Below, piece by piece: positions 37,115 through 45,716 of a stretch of DNA of 64,000 bases. The translations under genes were made by a program, and so were the position numbers. How positions within the stretch are numbered: position 1 is the stretch's first letter; the number at the start of each line of letters is the position of its first letter. The DNA comes from Sulfuricurvum kujiense DSM 16994 (GTDB taxonomy: Bacteria; Campylobacterota; Campylobacteria; Campylobacterales; Sulfurimonadaceae): the NCBI RefSeq assembly GCF_000183725.1, contig NC_014762.1, positions 248,001 to 312,000 of the forward strand, in the 5' to 3' direction. Under the pieces are notes generated by a model. It worked only from the letters and a program-made list of their open reading frames with translations, was not told the origin of the DNA and did no database searches.

Positions 37115-38248
37115 CTAGTTTCCAAAAAGCGCTTCGAGCGAGCTAAGCCCCTCTTTTTTCTCTTCCTGAGCTTTTTCACCCATTTGAGCGCTTCCGCCCA
37201 CTTCATTCAGCTCGATTGTATATCCTGTTAGCATTGATGCTAAACGGATGTTGATACCGCTTTTCCCGATTGCTTTGGATTTTTGGTCGCTTGGGAGGGT
37301 AACAACCGCTTTTTTCTCTTCGCCTTCATTTTCAGTTACGACAACGGCACTGATAATGGCAGGAGACATCGCACGGGAGATGAAAAGTTCGGGAGACGAA
37401 CTGTATTCGACACAGTCGATGTTTTCACCGCACAGCTCTTCGCTTACCGCGTTGATACGGACACCGCGTACCCCGACGGTTGCACCGATCGGATCGATTT
37501 GAGGTCGGTTGGTGTAGAGGGCGATTTTCGCACGCTCACCCGGAATACGGGCGCATTTTTCGATAACGACGATGCCGTCTTTGATCTCAGGAACTTCCAA
37601 TGCCAAAAGCTCTTCGAGAAATTTCGGAGCGGTTCGTGAGAGCTCCATCGAAATACCGTTGCTTTTGTCAACGTGGACACGGCGAACGATGGCACTCACA
37701 ACATCGCCGACTTTGAATTTTTCACCTTTGATACGGCTTTTCATCGGCAATACCGCACGGATCTCATCAATTTCGATGGTGGTATTTTGGTCGCTGTCTA
37801 CACGGGTAACGCGGCCGGATACGATTTGATTGATTTTACTTTTGTATTTGTCGTAAAGCTCGTTTTCAACAAGGCGCTGGATATGAAATTCGATTTCTCG
37901 GTGCAAGGTGGCAAACGCGCTTCGTCCGTAGCTTTCGATGTCGTGTTCCATTTGGAGCTGATCGCCGATTTCCGCTTCGTCATCGATTTCCAATGCTGCG
38001 GTAATACCCATATACGCGCCCGCCTCTTCACCCTCAAGTTCCGGAGCATCGTCGGCAACGACGGTAATGATTTGTCGTAGCCTAACCTGTTTGGTACGAT
38101 CGTCAATATCAGCTTCAAAAGCAAAAGTTGGATTAATTATTCGTTTGGCGGTTTGGATAAACGAGGTTTTAATCGCCTCTTGAACACGATCCGGATTAAG
38201 CCCTTTTTCGTTTGCGATAGATTCAATAATATCTAAAATATTTTCCAC
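37115..38248 (-). CDS. nusA: Transcription termination/antitermination protein NusA
   Basis: A 377-residue NusA with the N-terminal RNA polymerase-binding domain, an S1 domain around residues 135-205 (IVSGRVTRVDSDQNTTIEID), and two KH domains with GATVGVRGVRINAVSEEL and AIGKSGINIRLASMLTGY. It lacks the C-terminal acidic repeats of E. coli NusA, as in other Campylobacterota. GTG start at 38248 after GAGGAT. Upstream on the minus strand TATAAT is found at 38326-38331. Confidence 0.95.
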   Translation of the reverse strand: MENILDIIESIANEKGLNPDRVQEAIKTSFIQTAKRIINPTFAFEADIDDRTKQVRLRQIITVVADDAPELEGEEAGAYMGITAALEIDDEAEIGDQLQMEHDIESYGRSAFATLHREIEFHIQRLVENELYDKYKSKINQIVSGRVTRVDSDQNTTIEIDEIRAVLPMKSRIKGEKFKVGDVVSAIVRRVHVDKSNGISMELSRTAPKFLEELLALEVPEIKDGIVVIEKCARIPGERAKIALYTNRPQIDPIGATVGVRGVRINAVSEELCGENIDCVEYSSSPELFISRAMSPAIISAVVVTENEGEEKKAVVTLPSDQKSKAIGKSGINIRLASMLTGYTIELNEVGGSAQMGEKAQEEKKEGLSSLEALFGN

Positions 38249-38325
38249 AGTATTATCCTCTTGATTGTTGGTAACTCATAAAAAATTGGGTTGGGTTGGG
38301 AAAGCTTTTTTATGAAGGAGTATGT

Positions 38326-38376
38326 ATTATACATAAATTTCTCTTAATAGGATATTTATCATATCACCGCTATAAT
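38326..38376. promoter_or_regulatory. Divergent -10 boxes for nusA and the HP0268-family gene
   Basis: Minus-strand TATAAT (38326-38331) faces nusA and plus-strand TATAAT (38371-38376) faces the gene at 38420. The rest of the 171-base gap is AT-rich, with a GGGTTGGGTTGGG run (38288-38300) in the nusA leader. Confidence 0.45.
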
Positions 38377-38419
38377 CCCCCTAATATCAAGAACTCTAAA
38401 AACTAAAAAGGGAAACAGA

Positions 38420-38662
38420 ATGGAACTCAAACTCGCCCGCAGCGAACATGACTCAAAACCAAAAAAAATCGATCTCAAAAAAATTACCGAAATGGTAGAG
38501 AAAAGCAACTCTTCTATCCTCTATTTCGACCGTGAAAACTCACACAAAGACCTTCTTGCACTTCAAGACCATTTCGAGGGAGAAGGGAAAAGTTTTTACA
38601 TGCGTGAAGTGAAATACGGACTCTCTGCAAATGAATACATGTATGAGGTTCATATATTATAG
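38420..38662 (+). CDS. HP0268-family protein
   Basis: An 80-residue protein with the pattern SILYFDRENSHKDLLALQDH and FYMREVKYGLSANEYMYEV. This matches my recollection of the small HP0268 family, which in Helicobacter pylori lies next to miaB and has been described as an Smr-like nuclease. Here too miaB follows. GGGAAACAG precedes the ATG. The gene is flanked by its own -10 box and a downstream hairpin, so it is probably monocistronic. Confidence 0.8.
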   Translation: MELKLARSEHDSKPKKIDLKKITEMVEKSNSSILYFDRENSHKDLLALQDHFEGEGKSFYMREVKYGLSANEYMYEVHIL

Positions 38663-38670
38663 TTTTGAAC

Positions 38671-38695
38671 GCAAAAGGGATTTTATTCCTTTTGC
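38671..38695 (+). terminator. Hairpin downstream of the HP0268-family gene
   Basis: GCAAAAGG (38671-38678) pairs with CCTTTTGC (38688-38695) across nine bases, eight bases after the stop. The A-rich/T-rich arms suit a bidirectional weak terminator; no long T-tract follows. Confidence 0.5.
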
Positions 38696-38701
38696 TACGT
38701 T

Positions 38702-38746
38702 AACACTGTGTTCTCTTCAGCAGAGAGCTCACGCACGCTTGCGTGC
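38702..38746. other. Cluster of three short palindromes upstream of miaB
   Basis: AACAC-T-GTGTT (38702-38712), CTCT-TCAGC-AGAG (38713-38725) and GCACGC-TT-GCGTGC (38733-38746) follow each other closely, right after the hairpin at 38671-38695. They could form a structured miaB leader or be the trace of a repeat element. Confidence 0.4.
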
Positions 38747-38777
38747 TTTATAAGTCACAGTAGATGAAAGTAGTTGA

Positions 38778-40079
38778 ATGAGTAAGAAACTTTTTATCGA
38801 GACACTCGGATGTGCTATGAATGTGCGCGATTCCGAGCATATGATCGCTGAGTTGAATGCCCATGAGGGGTACGAACTCACCGATGACGCGGCTTCGGCC
38901 GATCTGATCCTCATCAATACCTGTTCGGTACGCGAAAAACCGGTTCACAAACTTTTTTCCGAACTCGGTGTCTTTAACAAACTCAAAAAAGCAGATGCCA
39001 AAATCGGTGTATGCGGATGTACGGCATCCCATCTGGGTAAAGAGATTATCAAGCGTGCCCCTTATGTCAATTTTGTCCTCGGTGCCCGCAATGTTTCTAA
39101 AATTGCCGATGTCCTTCATCGTGATCGTGCAGTCGAAGTCGAGATCGATTACGATGAATCTCAATTTGCGTTTAAAGATTTCCGCAGCAGCCCTTATAAA
39201 GCCTATATCAACATCTCCATCGGCTGCGACAAGCAGTGTACTTTTTGTATTGTCCCTAAAACCCGTGGAGATGAGATATCGATTCCGCCCGATTTGATTG
39301 TTGCCGAAGTACGAAAAGCGGTAGAGAACGGAGCCAAAGAGGTTTTTCTCCTCGGTCAAAACGTCAACAACTACGGGCGCCGTTTTTCAGACGTAAACGA
39401 CAAAATGAACTTCACTGAATTGCTTCGACGTGTAAGTGCGGTGGAGGGATTGGAGCGTATCCGATTCACCTCTCCTCATCCGTTTCACATGGACGATGAA
39501 TTTCTCGAAGAGTTTGCCCGGAATCCGAAAATCTGCAAATCGATGCACATGCCGTTGCAAAGCGGATCGACCGATATTCTCAAAGCGATGAAACGGGGAT
39601 ATACCAAAGAATGGTTCTTGAACCGTGCCCGCAAACTGCGCGAACTCGTTCCTGATGTCAGTATCAGTACCGATATCATCGTTGCGTTCCCCGGTGAGAG
39701 TGATGCCGATTTCGAAGATACCCTCGATGTGATGAAAGAGGTACGGTTTGAGCAGGTATTTAGTTTTAAATACTCTCCCCGTCCTCTTACGGAGGCGGAA
39801 AGTTTTACGAACGTCGTAGACTCGGAACTTGGTTCATTTAGACTGAGCACCCTTCAAGCCTATCAGGACACGATTCTCGATTCCATCAGTGCAGGATTGT
39901 TGGGAAAAGAATATGATGTCTATTTTGAAGAATTGCGCTCAGACGGGTATGTTGCCGGACGGAGTGATAACAATATCATGATAAAGGTCAAAGGGAGTGA
40001 AGAGTGGCTCGGCAAGATCGCACGTGTAAAAATCACCGAGGTCTCACGATCGGTTCAATACGGAGAGATCATTGCGTAA
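38778..40079 (+). CDS. miaB: tRNA-2-methylthio-N6-dimethylallyladenosine synthase
   Basis: A 433-residue radical SAM methylthiotransferase acting on the product of MiaA. The N-terminal UPF0004 domain has three auxiliary-cluster cysteines (LGCAMN, NTCSVRE, CGCTAS), the radical SAM motif is [15 protein letters not shown], and a C-terminal TRAM domain binds tRNA. The sequence differs from the RimO paralogue at 49103-50419 in the radical SAM surroundings (PKTRGDE against PSFKGKL). Overlaps the next gene by eight bases. Confidence 0.95.
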   Translation: MSKKLFIETLGCAMNVRDSEHMIAELNAHEGYELTDDAASADLILINTCSVREKPVHKLFSELGVFNKLKKADAKIGVCGCTASHLGKEIIKRAPYVNFVLGARNVSKIADVLHRDRAVEVEIDYDESQFAFKDFRSSPYKAYINISIGCDKQCTFCIVPKTRGDEISIPPDLIVAEVRKAVENGAKEVFLLGQNVNNYGRRFSDVNDKMNFTELLRRVSAVEGLERIRFTSPHPFHMDDEFLEEFARNPKICKSMHMPLQSGSTDILKAMKRGYTKEWFLNRARKLRELVPDVSISTDIIVAFPGESDADFEDTLDVMKEVRFEQVFSFKYSPRPLTEAESFTNVVDSELGSFRLSTLQAYQDTILDSISAGLLGKEYDVYFEELRSDGYVAGRSDNNIMIKVKGSEEWLGKIARVKITEVSRSVQYGEIIA

Positions 40080-40695
40080 ACGTTTTTTACGTGCTTTGGC
40101 TTTATGGCTTATCCCTCCGATCGGGACGCTGTTAATCCGTCTTATCTACCTTACCAATCGAAAACGGTTTCATCTCCCGATGAGTATCCCGAATGAACCG
40201 GTCATTTTTGCTTTTTGGCACGGCGATCTCTTGATGCAGCCGTATCTCTACTATCAGTTCCGTCGCAATCCGAAGGCCAATGTTTTGATATCCGATCATT
40301 TCGACGGCCAGATTATCGCCCGTATAATGCGCTATTTCAAACTGGGAACCATTCACGGCTCAACAACTCGCGGCGGAGCCAAGGTTCTTATTCAAGGGCT
40401 TAAATCGCTCTCGGAAGGGTATGATATCGGAATCACCCCTGACGGACCTAAGGGACCGCGCCATGAGATGAGCGACGGTGTCGTAGTTATGGCGCAAAAA
40501 CGCAATGCCAAAGTGATCGTATACAGCTGTGTCCCTTCCACATTTTGGCAGCTTCCGAGCTGGGATCGATTTACCGTTCCAAAACCGTTCGGAAGGTTGG
40601 ATTTTTATGCCTCCGAGCCGATCGATCTGGGTGGGTTGGAGATGGAAGCGGCAAAGGCTCTTATCAAAGCAAAGCTGATGGAGCATGTTCTTTAG
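40072..40695 (+). CDS. DUF374 family protein, lysophospholipid acyltransferase-like
   Basis: A 207-residue protein with an N-terminal membrane-associated helix ([20 protein letters not shown]) and a DUF374 core: [44 protein letters not shown] and [21 protein letters not shown]374 proteins are distant relatives of glycerolipid and lipid A acyltransferases. The substrate is not known here. TTG start at 40072, overlapping miaB by eight bases, hence likely coupled. Confidence 0.82.
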   Translation: MRKRFLRALALWLIPPIGTLLIRLIYLTNRKRFHLPMSIPNEPVIFAFWHGDLLMQPYLYYQFRRNPKANVLISDHFDGQIIARIMRYFKLGTIHGSTTRGGAKVLIQGLKSLSEGYDIGITPDGPKGPRHEMSDGVVVMAQKRNAKVIVYSCVPSTFWQLPSWDRFTVPKPFGRLDFYASEPIDLGGLEMEAAKALIKAKLMEHVL

Positions 40696-40698
40696 GTC

Positions 40699-41550
40699 GT
40701 GATGCAGATGAATGAACTTTATCGACAAAAAGAAGCGTTTTTAAAATACCTGGATACGATACGAGGTTATTCTCCCCTGACGATTCGAAGTTACAATGAT
40801 GCTATCGATGAAATGCTCACCTTTGCAGAAATGGATGCAAGCAGCAATCTCCTTTCCATCAATCTGATGCCGCTGCGTTTAAAAATATCTTCTCTTAAAG
40901 CCAAATCGATTGCCGCCAAACTCAGTGCTATACGCAGCTTCGTCAAATATCTTCGCTCACAAGGGAAAACGGTTGAACTGAGAGGTGATGAGAGTATTAA
41001 AACACCTAAAACTCTGCCGAAACCAATTACACATGAACAAATTCTCCATGCACTGCAATATGCCGAACCGCAAGCTGCATTGGCGATTACACTTCTGTAT
41101 ACCATGGGACTTCGTATCTCCGAACTTACCCACTTGCGTCTTTCGGATATCTCGGAAGGATGGTCACGTATCCATGGAAAAGGGTCTAAAGAACGCGATA
41201 TTCCGATGATGGATAATATTCGTACAATGGTACAGGAATATCAGAAGATCAACCCTTCACGAGAGTATGTTTTTGAACTTAAAGGTGAAAAATTAAGCGA
41301 AAATAGTCTAAGATATACCATTATTAAGGCATTTGCAAAGGTTGGACTGAAAGTGACTCCTCATCAATTGCGGCATACATATGCGACCGAGTTGTTAAAC
41401 AACGGAGCACGTATTGCCGATGTTAGTGAATTATTGGGGCATGCAAGCATGGCGACCACACAGATTTATACCAAACTCGGGAATGCTTTGAAAATGGAGC
41501 ATTACCTGCAATCGCATCCGTTATGCCAAACTCATGAGGACTCTAAGTGA
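40699..41550 (+). CDS. Xer-type tyrosine recombinase
   Basis: A 283-residue site-specific recombinase with an N-terminal SAM-like core-binding domain (FLKYLDTIRGYSPLTIRSYN) and a C-terminal catalytic domain. Active-site residues are Arg in GLRISELTHL, Lys in GKGSKERDIP, HQLRHTYATELL, His in LLGHASMATT, and Tyr near 257 in QIYTKLG. It is a good candidate for the chromosome dimer resolvase of this organism, but shorter than the XerH of Helicobacter, and a dif site was not found in the window. Start candidates are GTG 40699, ATG 40702 and ATG 40708. Overlaps the following PilM-like gene (GTGATAG). Confidence 0.85.
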   Translation: MMQMNELYRQKEAFLKYLDTIRGYSPLTIRSYNDAIDEMLTFAEMDASSNLLSINLMPLRLKISSLKAKSIAAKLSAIRSFVKYLRSQGKTVELRGDESIKTPKTLPKPITHEQILHALQYAEPQAALAITLLYTMGLRISELTHLRLSDISEGWSRIHGKGSKERDIPMMDNIRTMVQEYQKINPSREYVFELKGEKLSENSLRYTIIKAFAKVGLKVTPHQLRHTYATELLNNGARIADVSELLGHASMATTQIYTKLGNALKMEHYLQSHPLCQTHEDSK

Positions 41551-42584
41551 TAGAACGGTTTTACCGAAAAATTTTCGTCGCTATTGTTCAAGACGGAGGA
41601 GCGCATGACGTTCGTGTGGTTGTTCAAAAGAAAAGGAAGCTTCTTAATAAACAGAGCCGAAAATTTGAGGGCAAATCAGCACTAGACGAGATCCGTTCGT
41701 ATCTTGGCAAATACCTTGACGAATCTCCGCTTCATTACGTCGCAGTATTGAATCCTGCCGTAAAACAAGGAGCACTGCCCGGATGCAGGAACCATCTGGA
41801 CGAGGAGATGGAAGAGATAAGCGGCGCAAAAACCCTCTGCCAAAATGAAGATTGGCTTTTGTACAGTTCGATGAGAGAACTGGATTCGCTTCAAACGGAA
41901 TACAAAAGTATCGGACTTGATTTTATCTTTTCCCCTTTTTCCGTTTTAGAACATTTTTTCAAAGATAAAGTACATGGCGGATTTGCCCTCTATGCGTTGG
42001 CCCAAAAAGATTCATTCAGTGTCGCTTTTTTCGAAGACGGGAAGCTCGAATATGCACACCATTATCCGATGCAGGAAAAAAACACGCTGACCCTTGAAGA
42101 TGAAAGCAGCACTATGGGCTTTGCCGTCGGAATTAAAGAAGAGGACGAGATAGACAAGGGGATCAGCTTAGATGACATAGAATCGCTGGATGATCTGGAT
42201 ATTCTCGAAGAGCTGGATGATTTGAGTGAAATAGAGGATTTGGACAATCTTGATGAGATTGTAGAATTTAGCGAGGATGAACCGACCTTTGAAGAAAAGC
42301 GTATTGTTTTCCCGCGCGGCAGTGAAATCAAACAAGAGATGGATATGTTTAATAATGACTATCGCCGGTTTGAGTTGATTCAGCGGACATTGGCACGGTT
42401 TTACAGGGGAGAACATTGTAATGACCGTTTTGTTGAGACGATTTTCATTGCCGATGCCTACGGAAGCGGTGCTGAACTGAAACAATATCTCGAAGAAGAA
42501 CTTTTCTTGAATGTATCGATACGACATATTGATGTTGCTGATGAGGTTATAGCGTTAGCTATGGCTGAAGAGGAAGAACTGTGA
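41547..42584 (+). CDS. PilM/GspL-like protein with acidic linker
   Basis: A 345-residue soluble protein. I do not recognise it directly; the call rests on its place ahead of two short, single-helix, coiled-coil proteins, as in pilMNO operons, and on its actin-like alternation of strands (FVAIVQDGGAHDVRVVVQKK, HYVAVLNPAV, GGFALYALAQKDSFSVAFFE). Residues about 204-250 form a highly acidic Asp/Glu/Leu/Ile stretch with repeated LDDLD/LEELDD units. The C-terminal part (FVETIFIADAYGSGAELKQY) looks like the second half of the fold. ATGA overlaps join it to the recombinase and to the next gene. Confidence 0.6.
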   Translation: MIERFYRKIFVAIVQDGGAHDVRVVVQKKRKLLNKQSRKFEGKSALDEIRSYLGKYLDESPLHYVAVLNPAVKQGALPGCRNHLDEEMEEISGAKTLCQNEDWLLYSSMRELDSLQTEYKSIGLDFIFSPFSVLEHFFKDKVHGGFALYALAQKDSFSVAFFEDGKLEYAHHYPMQEKNTLTLEDESSTMGFAVGIKEEDEIDKGISLDDIESLDDLDILEELDDLSEIEDLDNLDEIVEFSEDEPTFEEKRIVFPRGSEIKQEMDMFNNDYRRFELIQRTLARFYRGEHCNDRFVETIFIADAYGSGAELKQYLEEELFLNVSIRHIDVADEVIALAMAEEEEL

Positions 42585-43105
42585 AGTACAGTTTTATTGC
42601 TCCCCGTAAAAAACGGCTGATCAGCGGTGAGTTGCGTCTCGTCCTTTTCTTTTTTGCGGTAACGATTGCGATGCTGGTCGGAACCTATGTTTTTCTTGAA
42701 TACAAAACGTATGATTTTGTAAACGAGCGAAAAAATGTTGCACTTAAAGAGAAATCGATCAAACGTTCTGTTGAAGTAATGCAAGAGCAGATCAAAACGA
42801 TTGAGAAAGAGGCGAAAATCGTCGAGCAGGTGACAACAAGCAATGCCGTCATGAAAGAGAGTATCCGAAACCTTTTTGACCTTGTACCGGAAGATATTAC
42901 TCTCTCACGCGCTGAATTGGAAGAAAAGTCGCTGATTCTTTACGGTATGACTCCGAATAAAGATACCTATGAATATATGCTTCATGCGCCGTTGCGATCG
43001 ATTTTTAACCGCAGCTATACGAGTTTTTATCCGATCGAAAACGGATGGTACCGTTTTGTTTCGTCCAACTATCTGGATGATGAGACGGTAGAGGAGATCA
43101 AATGA
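42581..43105 (+). CDS. PilN-like membrane protein
   Basis: A 174-residue protein with a basic N-terminus, one transmembrane helix (LVLFFFAVTIAMLVGTYVFL), a periplasmic coiled coil (residues about 50-95) and a small ferredoxin-like domain (ITLSRAELEEKSLILYG, NGWYRFVSSNYL). This is the layout of PilN in type IV pilus and type II secretion alignment complexes. Overlaps its neighbours on both sides by four bases. Sequence similarity to PilN is too low to be certain by eye. Confidence 0.6.
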   Translation: MKYSFIAPRKKRLISGELRLVLFFFAVTIAMLVGTYVFLEYKTYDFVNERKNVALKEKSIKRSVEVMQEQIKTIEKEAKIVEQVTTSNAVMKESIRNLFDLVPEDITLSRAELEEKSLILYGMTPNKDTYEYMLHAPLRSIFNRSYTSFYPIENGWYRFVSSNYLDDETVEEIK

Positions 43106-43617
43106 AGCGTCAGACGTTATTGGTTGTCATACTTTCGCTCTTTTTGCTGATCGGTGTCATTGCATTTTCATTTTTATTGTTGATTCCGAAAGGGAAAGAG
43201 TACCGTTCTCTTCGCTTGGAGAGCAAAAAAGAGTTTCAACAGCTGGAATTGGCTCAAAACCGCTTTGACAATACCAATAACCGCCTGAAAGACCTTCAGG
43301 CACAAAATCGCCATACCATCGGGGCTTTTGAGAAAACGTTTGACCCTGGACGCTTTGAACGCCTTTATAAAAAAGAGTTTACCGATTTGTATTTGACGGA
43401 AGTAACGACGAAGGATAGCAACGGGACGTTTAGGGTGTATGAAGTAAACGCGACTTCGAAAATTACGTCCCCGCAAAGTTTTTACAATTTTTTAGACAAT
43501 ATCAATAAAAGTGAATGGGTAATCGGCGTTAATTTCCCGATCCATTTTGAGAGGGACGGGGATGAAATACGCTCCAGTTTTACGATGAAAGTGCATAATA
43601 AAAAAGAGGAAAAATAA
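43102..43617 (+). CDS. PilO-like membrane protein
   Basis: A 171-residue protein with one N-terminal transmembrane helix (LLVVILSLFLLIGVIAFSFLLL), a coiled coil to about residue 75 and a C-terminal alpha/beta domain including NATSKITSPQSFYNFLDNIN and VIGVNFPIHFERDGDEI, the usual PilO plan. Third of the PilM/N/O-like set. No secretin, PilQ partner or pilin is in the window, so the rest of the machine would be elsewhere. Ends six bases before the convergent proC. Confidence 0.62.
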   Translation: MKRQTLLVVILSLFLLIGVIAFSFLLLIPKGKEYRSLRLESKKEFQQLELAQNRFDNTNNRLKDLQAQNRHTIGAFEKTFDPGRFERLYKKEFTDLYLTEVTTKDSNGTFRVYEVNATSKITSPQSFYNFLDNINKSEWVIGVNFPIHFERDGDEIRSSFTMKVHNKKEEK

Positions 43618-43622
43618 ACGTT

Positions 43623-44381
43623 TTAGAGCTTTTTAGCCCTCTCATGAGCACAGCGTATCGCTTCCATGCATCCTTCACGAACTTTTCCTTTTTCAAGTGC
43701 TCCGTATCCTGCAGCCGTGGTTCCGCCCGGACTCATGACATTATCTTTTAAAAGTGCGGGGTGGGTTGTTTGAATAAGGCGTCCGAACCCGTCGAACAGC
43801 CCGCGCATCAAGGTCATCGCATCATCTCGTTTCAGCCCTTCGCGTACCGCGCCGTCACACAGAGCCTCCGCAATAAGCGCTAAATACGCCGGCCCGCTTC
43901 CTGCAAGTGCGGTTGCAATGTCGAGTTCTTTTTCGTTACTCAGCCAAAGGACGCTGCCGATGGTGCCGAAAAGTTCCAGCGCAAATGTTTTTATTGCCGT
44001 ATCTCCGACCAAAGAGGTCATAGAAGCACCTGTTTCTGCCGCAAGATTAGGCATGGCACGGCAATAATGGTGGGCATCGACCGATTTAAGAGATTCCAAT
44101 GTCGTTCCCGCGAGGACGGAATAAAGGGCTTCGGCTTTCCCTTTTAACAAAGGGGCTATTTCACTGAGATTAGCCGGTTTGACACAAATGATAATATTTT
44201 TGTTGTTTATGTCGGCATTTTGGTAGAGGGTTTTGGTAATAGCTACTCCAAGGGAAGCTTCAAAACGCTCCACAGCTTCCGTAGTTCGTCCTATCACTTC
44301 AATGCTATGGGTTGTAGACAGCCCTTTTGCTAAGGCAAGCGCCATTTTCCCGTTGCCGATAAAAGTGACAGACCTACTCAT
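43623..44381 (-). CDS. proC: Pyrroline-5-carboxylate reductase
   Basis: A 252-residue enzyme of proline synthesis. N-terminal dinucleotide loop FIGNGKMALALAKGL, the conserved RAMPNLAAETGASM stretch, ALAGSGPAYLALIAEAL and the C-terminal VMSPGGTTAAGYGALE signature are all present. The ATG at 44381 is used; the frame continues upstream into fliW but that part is not ProC-like. It overlaps fliW by eight bases. Confidence 0.95.
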   Translation of the reverse strand: MSRSVTFIGNGKMALALAKGLSTTHSIEVIGRTTEAVERFEASLGVAITKTLYQNADINNKNIIICVKPANLSEIAPLLKGKAEALYSVLAGTTLESLKSVDAHHYCRAMPNLAAETGASMTSLVGDTAIKTFALELFGTIGSVLWLSNEKELDIATALAGSGPAYLALIAEALCDGAVREGLKRDDAMTLMRGLFDGFGRLIQTTHPALLKDNVMSPGGTTAAGYGALEKGKVREGCMEAIRCAHERAKKL

Positions 44382-44763
44382 CGGTAGAACTTTTGAGATA
44401 GTTTTTGATCGGTTCGGCAATTCCGAAATCGGAACGGTTATCAACAATGATCTGAGCCATAGTCTGATTGTCGGTATTGAAAATCAAGGGGGCGACAAAA
44501 TTTATCGTCGATTTTTCAATCGGGGTTTGCAAGATCATAATATTATAGATCAGTAGATTGCTTTCAGGGGTGATTCCCATTAAGGCCTGAAGAGAAGAGG
44601 GGATGTCAAAAGAATATTCGCGTAAAGCAAATGGGCTGATAAGGGTAAAAGAAGGTCCTTCGCCTATGCTTTCCAGACGGAAAAAAATCTCATCAATTTT
44701 TTGGAGTTCCATTTTCGAAACCGTTTCAAAGCCGAGGAGGGGAAGTTTTAAATCAAACTGCAT
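44374..44763 (-). CDS. fliW: Flagellar assembly factor FliW
   Basis: A 129-residue FliW, which binds flagellin and relieves CsrA-mediated repression of flagellin translation. Family features are the N-terminal FETVSKMELQKIDEIFFRLE and the central NLLIYNIMILQTPIEKSTINF-type core (positions about 70-90) with APLIFNTDNQTMAQIIVDN. GAAGG is six bases before the ATG. In Campylobacter fliW also neighbours proC and the bamD-lon genes. A minus-strand TAAAAT at 44795-44800 is a candidate -10. Confidence 0.92.
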   Translation of the reverse strand: MQFDLKLPLLGFETVSKMELQKIDEIFFRLESIGEGPSFTLISPFALREYSFDIPSSLQALMGITPESNLLIYNIMILQTPIEKSTINFVAPLIFNTDNQTMAQIIVDNRSDFGIAEPIKNYLKSSTDE

Positions 44764-44794
44764 AAATTACCTTCTTCTATCATTCAATGGTCTG

Positions 44795-44861
44795 ATTTTA
44801 ACACAGTAAAGTAAAAAGTTTCAACTTAATGCAGGGGTGTTTAATCTCTTTACGGTAAAAT
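44795..44861. promoter_or_regulatory. Divergent -10 boxes for fliW and bamD
   Basis: TAAAAT on the minus strand (44795-44800) for fliW-proC and TAAAAT on the plus strand (44856-44861) for bamD-lon, in a 133-base gap without other features. Confidence 0.4.
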
Positions 44862-44896
44862 AGCCGATAATTTCAATAAGAGCGTAGGTTTTATCA

Positions 44897-45673
44897 ATGA
44901 TTAGAACATGGTTAATCGCAATAACGACACTTATTCTGCTTACCGGATGCGGTAGTAAAGACCTCGAAGAGTTTAATAAACCTGCGGAATATTGGTATGA
45001 AAAGATGGTAACGGCCGTTTCCAACGGTAATTTGGAAAGAGCTGACAGCTATTTTAGTTCACTGCAAAGTGAACATATCAGTTCACCGTTTTTATCCGAA
45101 GCAACTATGATTATGGCACAAGCGCATATGGCACATGAAGAGTATTTGTTAAGCGAGCATTTTTTGGATGAATATATCCGCCGTTATGCCACCCCTGAAG
45201 GGCGTGAATATGCTGAATTTTTGAAGATTAAAGCAAAATTCTTAGCCCTCCCGAATCCGGGACGCGATCAAGGGTTGATCGATGAAACCTTGAACAGCGT
45301 TGAAACGTTTAAAAGAAGTTATCCGAACTCAATGTATTTGCCGTTGGTTCATTCGATGGAGACACAATTACAACTGGCTCGAGGAGTCCTTAATGAACAA
45401 ATTGCAGAGCTCTATGAGCGTTTGGGAAAACCAAAGGCGGCAGGCTCTTATCGTACAATTGCACCGGTAACATGGATTGATTCTAAAAATATCGTCCGTG
45501 CCGAGGTCCCTTGGTATCGGGAGATGTTTGAAGGGGACGGTACCAGCAGCTGGTATGCTTTTATGATTCCGAAAACTCGCAGCGTCGTCTCTATGGATGA
45601 TAATGAGAGTACGGCATCACCGAAAAAACAAGATAACGGCAGCTGGTACGATTTTTTGATTCCACATTTCTAA
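44897..45673 (+). CDS. bamD: Outer membrane assembly lipoprotein BamD
   Basis: A 258-residue lipoprotein with lipobox LILLTGC (Cys18) and TPR-like repeats: PAEYWYEKMVTAVSNGNLERA, SEATMIMAQAHMAHEEYLLSE and SVETFKRSYPNSMYLP. BamD supports beta-barrel insertion by BamA in the outer membrane. Compared with E. coli BamD the tail is extended and contains a repeated motif SWYAFMIPKT and SWYDFLIPHF separated by about 30 residues, the second forming the C-terminus. Followed by a perfect palindrome and lon. Confidence 0.88.
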   Translation: MIRTWLIAITTLILLTGCGSKDLEEFNKPAEYWYEKMVTAVSNGNLERADSYFSSLQSEHISSPFLSEATMIMAQAHMAHEEYLLSEHFLDEYIRRYATPEGREYAEFLKIKAKFLALPNPGRDQGLIDETLNSVETFKRSYPNSMYLPLVHSMETQLQLARGVLNEQIAELYERLGKPKAAGSYRTIAPVTWIDSKNIVRAEVPWYREMFEGDGTSSWYAFMIPKTRSVVSMDDNESTASPKKQDNGSWYDFLIPHF

Positions 45674-45688
45674 AACCGTATACGGTTT
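45673..45688. promoter_or_regulatory. 16 bp perfect palindrome between bamD and lon
   Basis: AAACCGTATACGGTTT begins in the bamD stop codon and lies 29 bases before the lon start. The symmetry without a loop favours a protein-binding site over an RNA hairpin. It does not match CIRCE or the HspR site. Confidence 0.4.
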
Positions 45689-45716
45689 GAGTGAATTTTA
45701 TGAATAAGGTTTTTTA

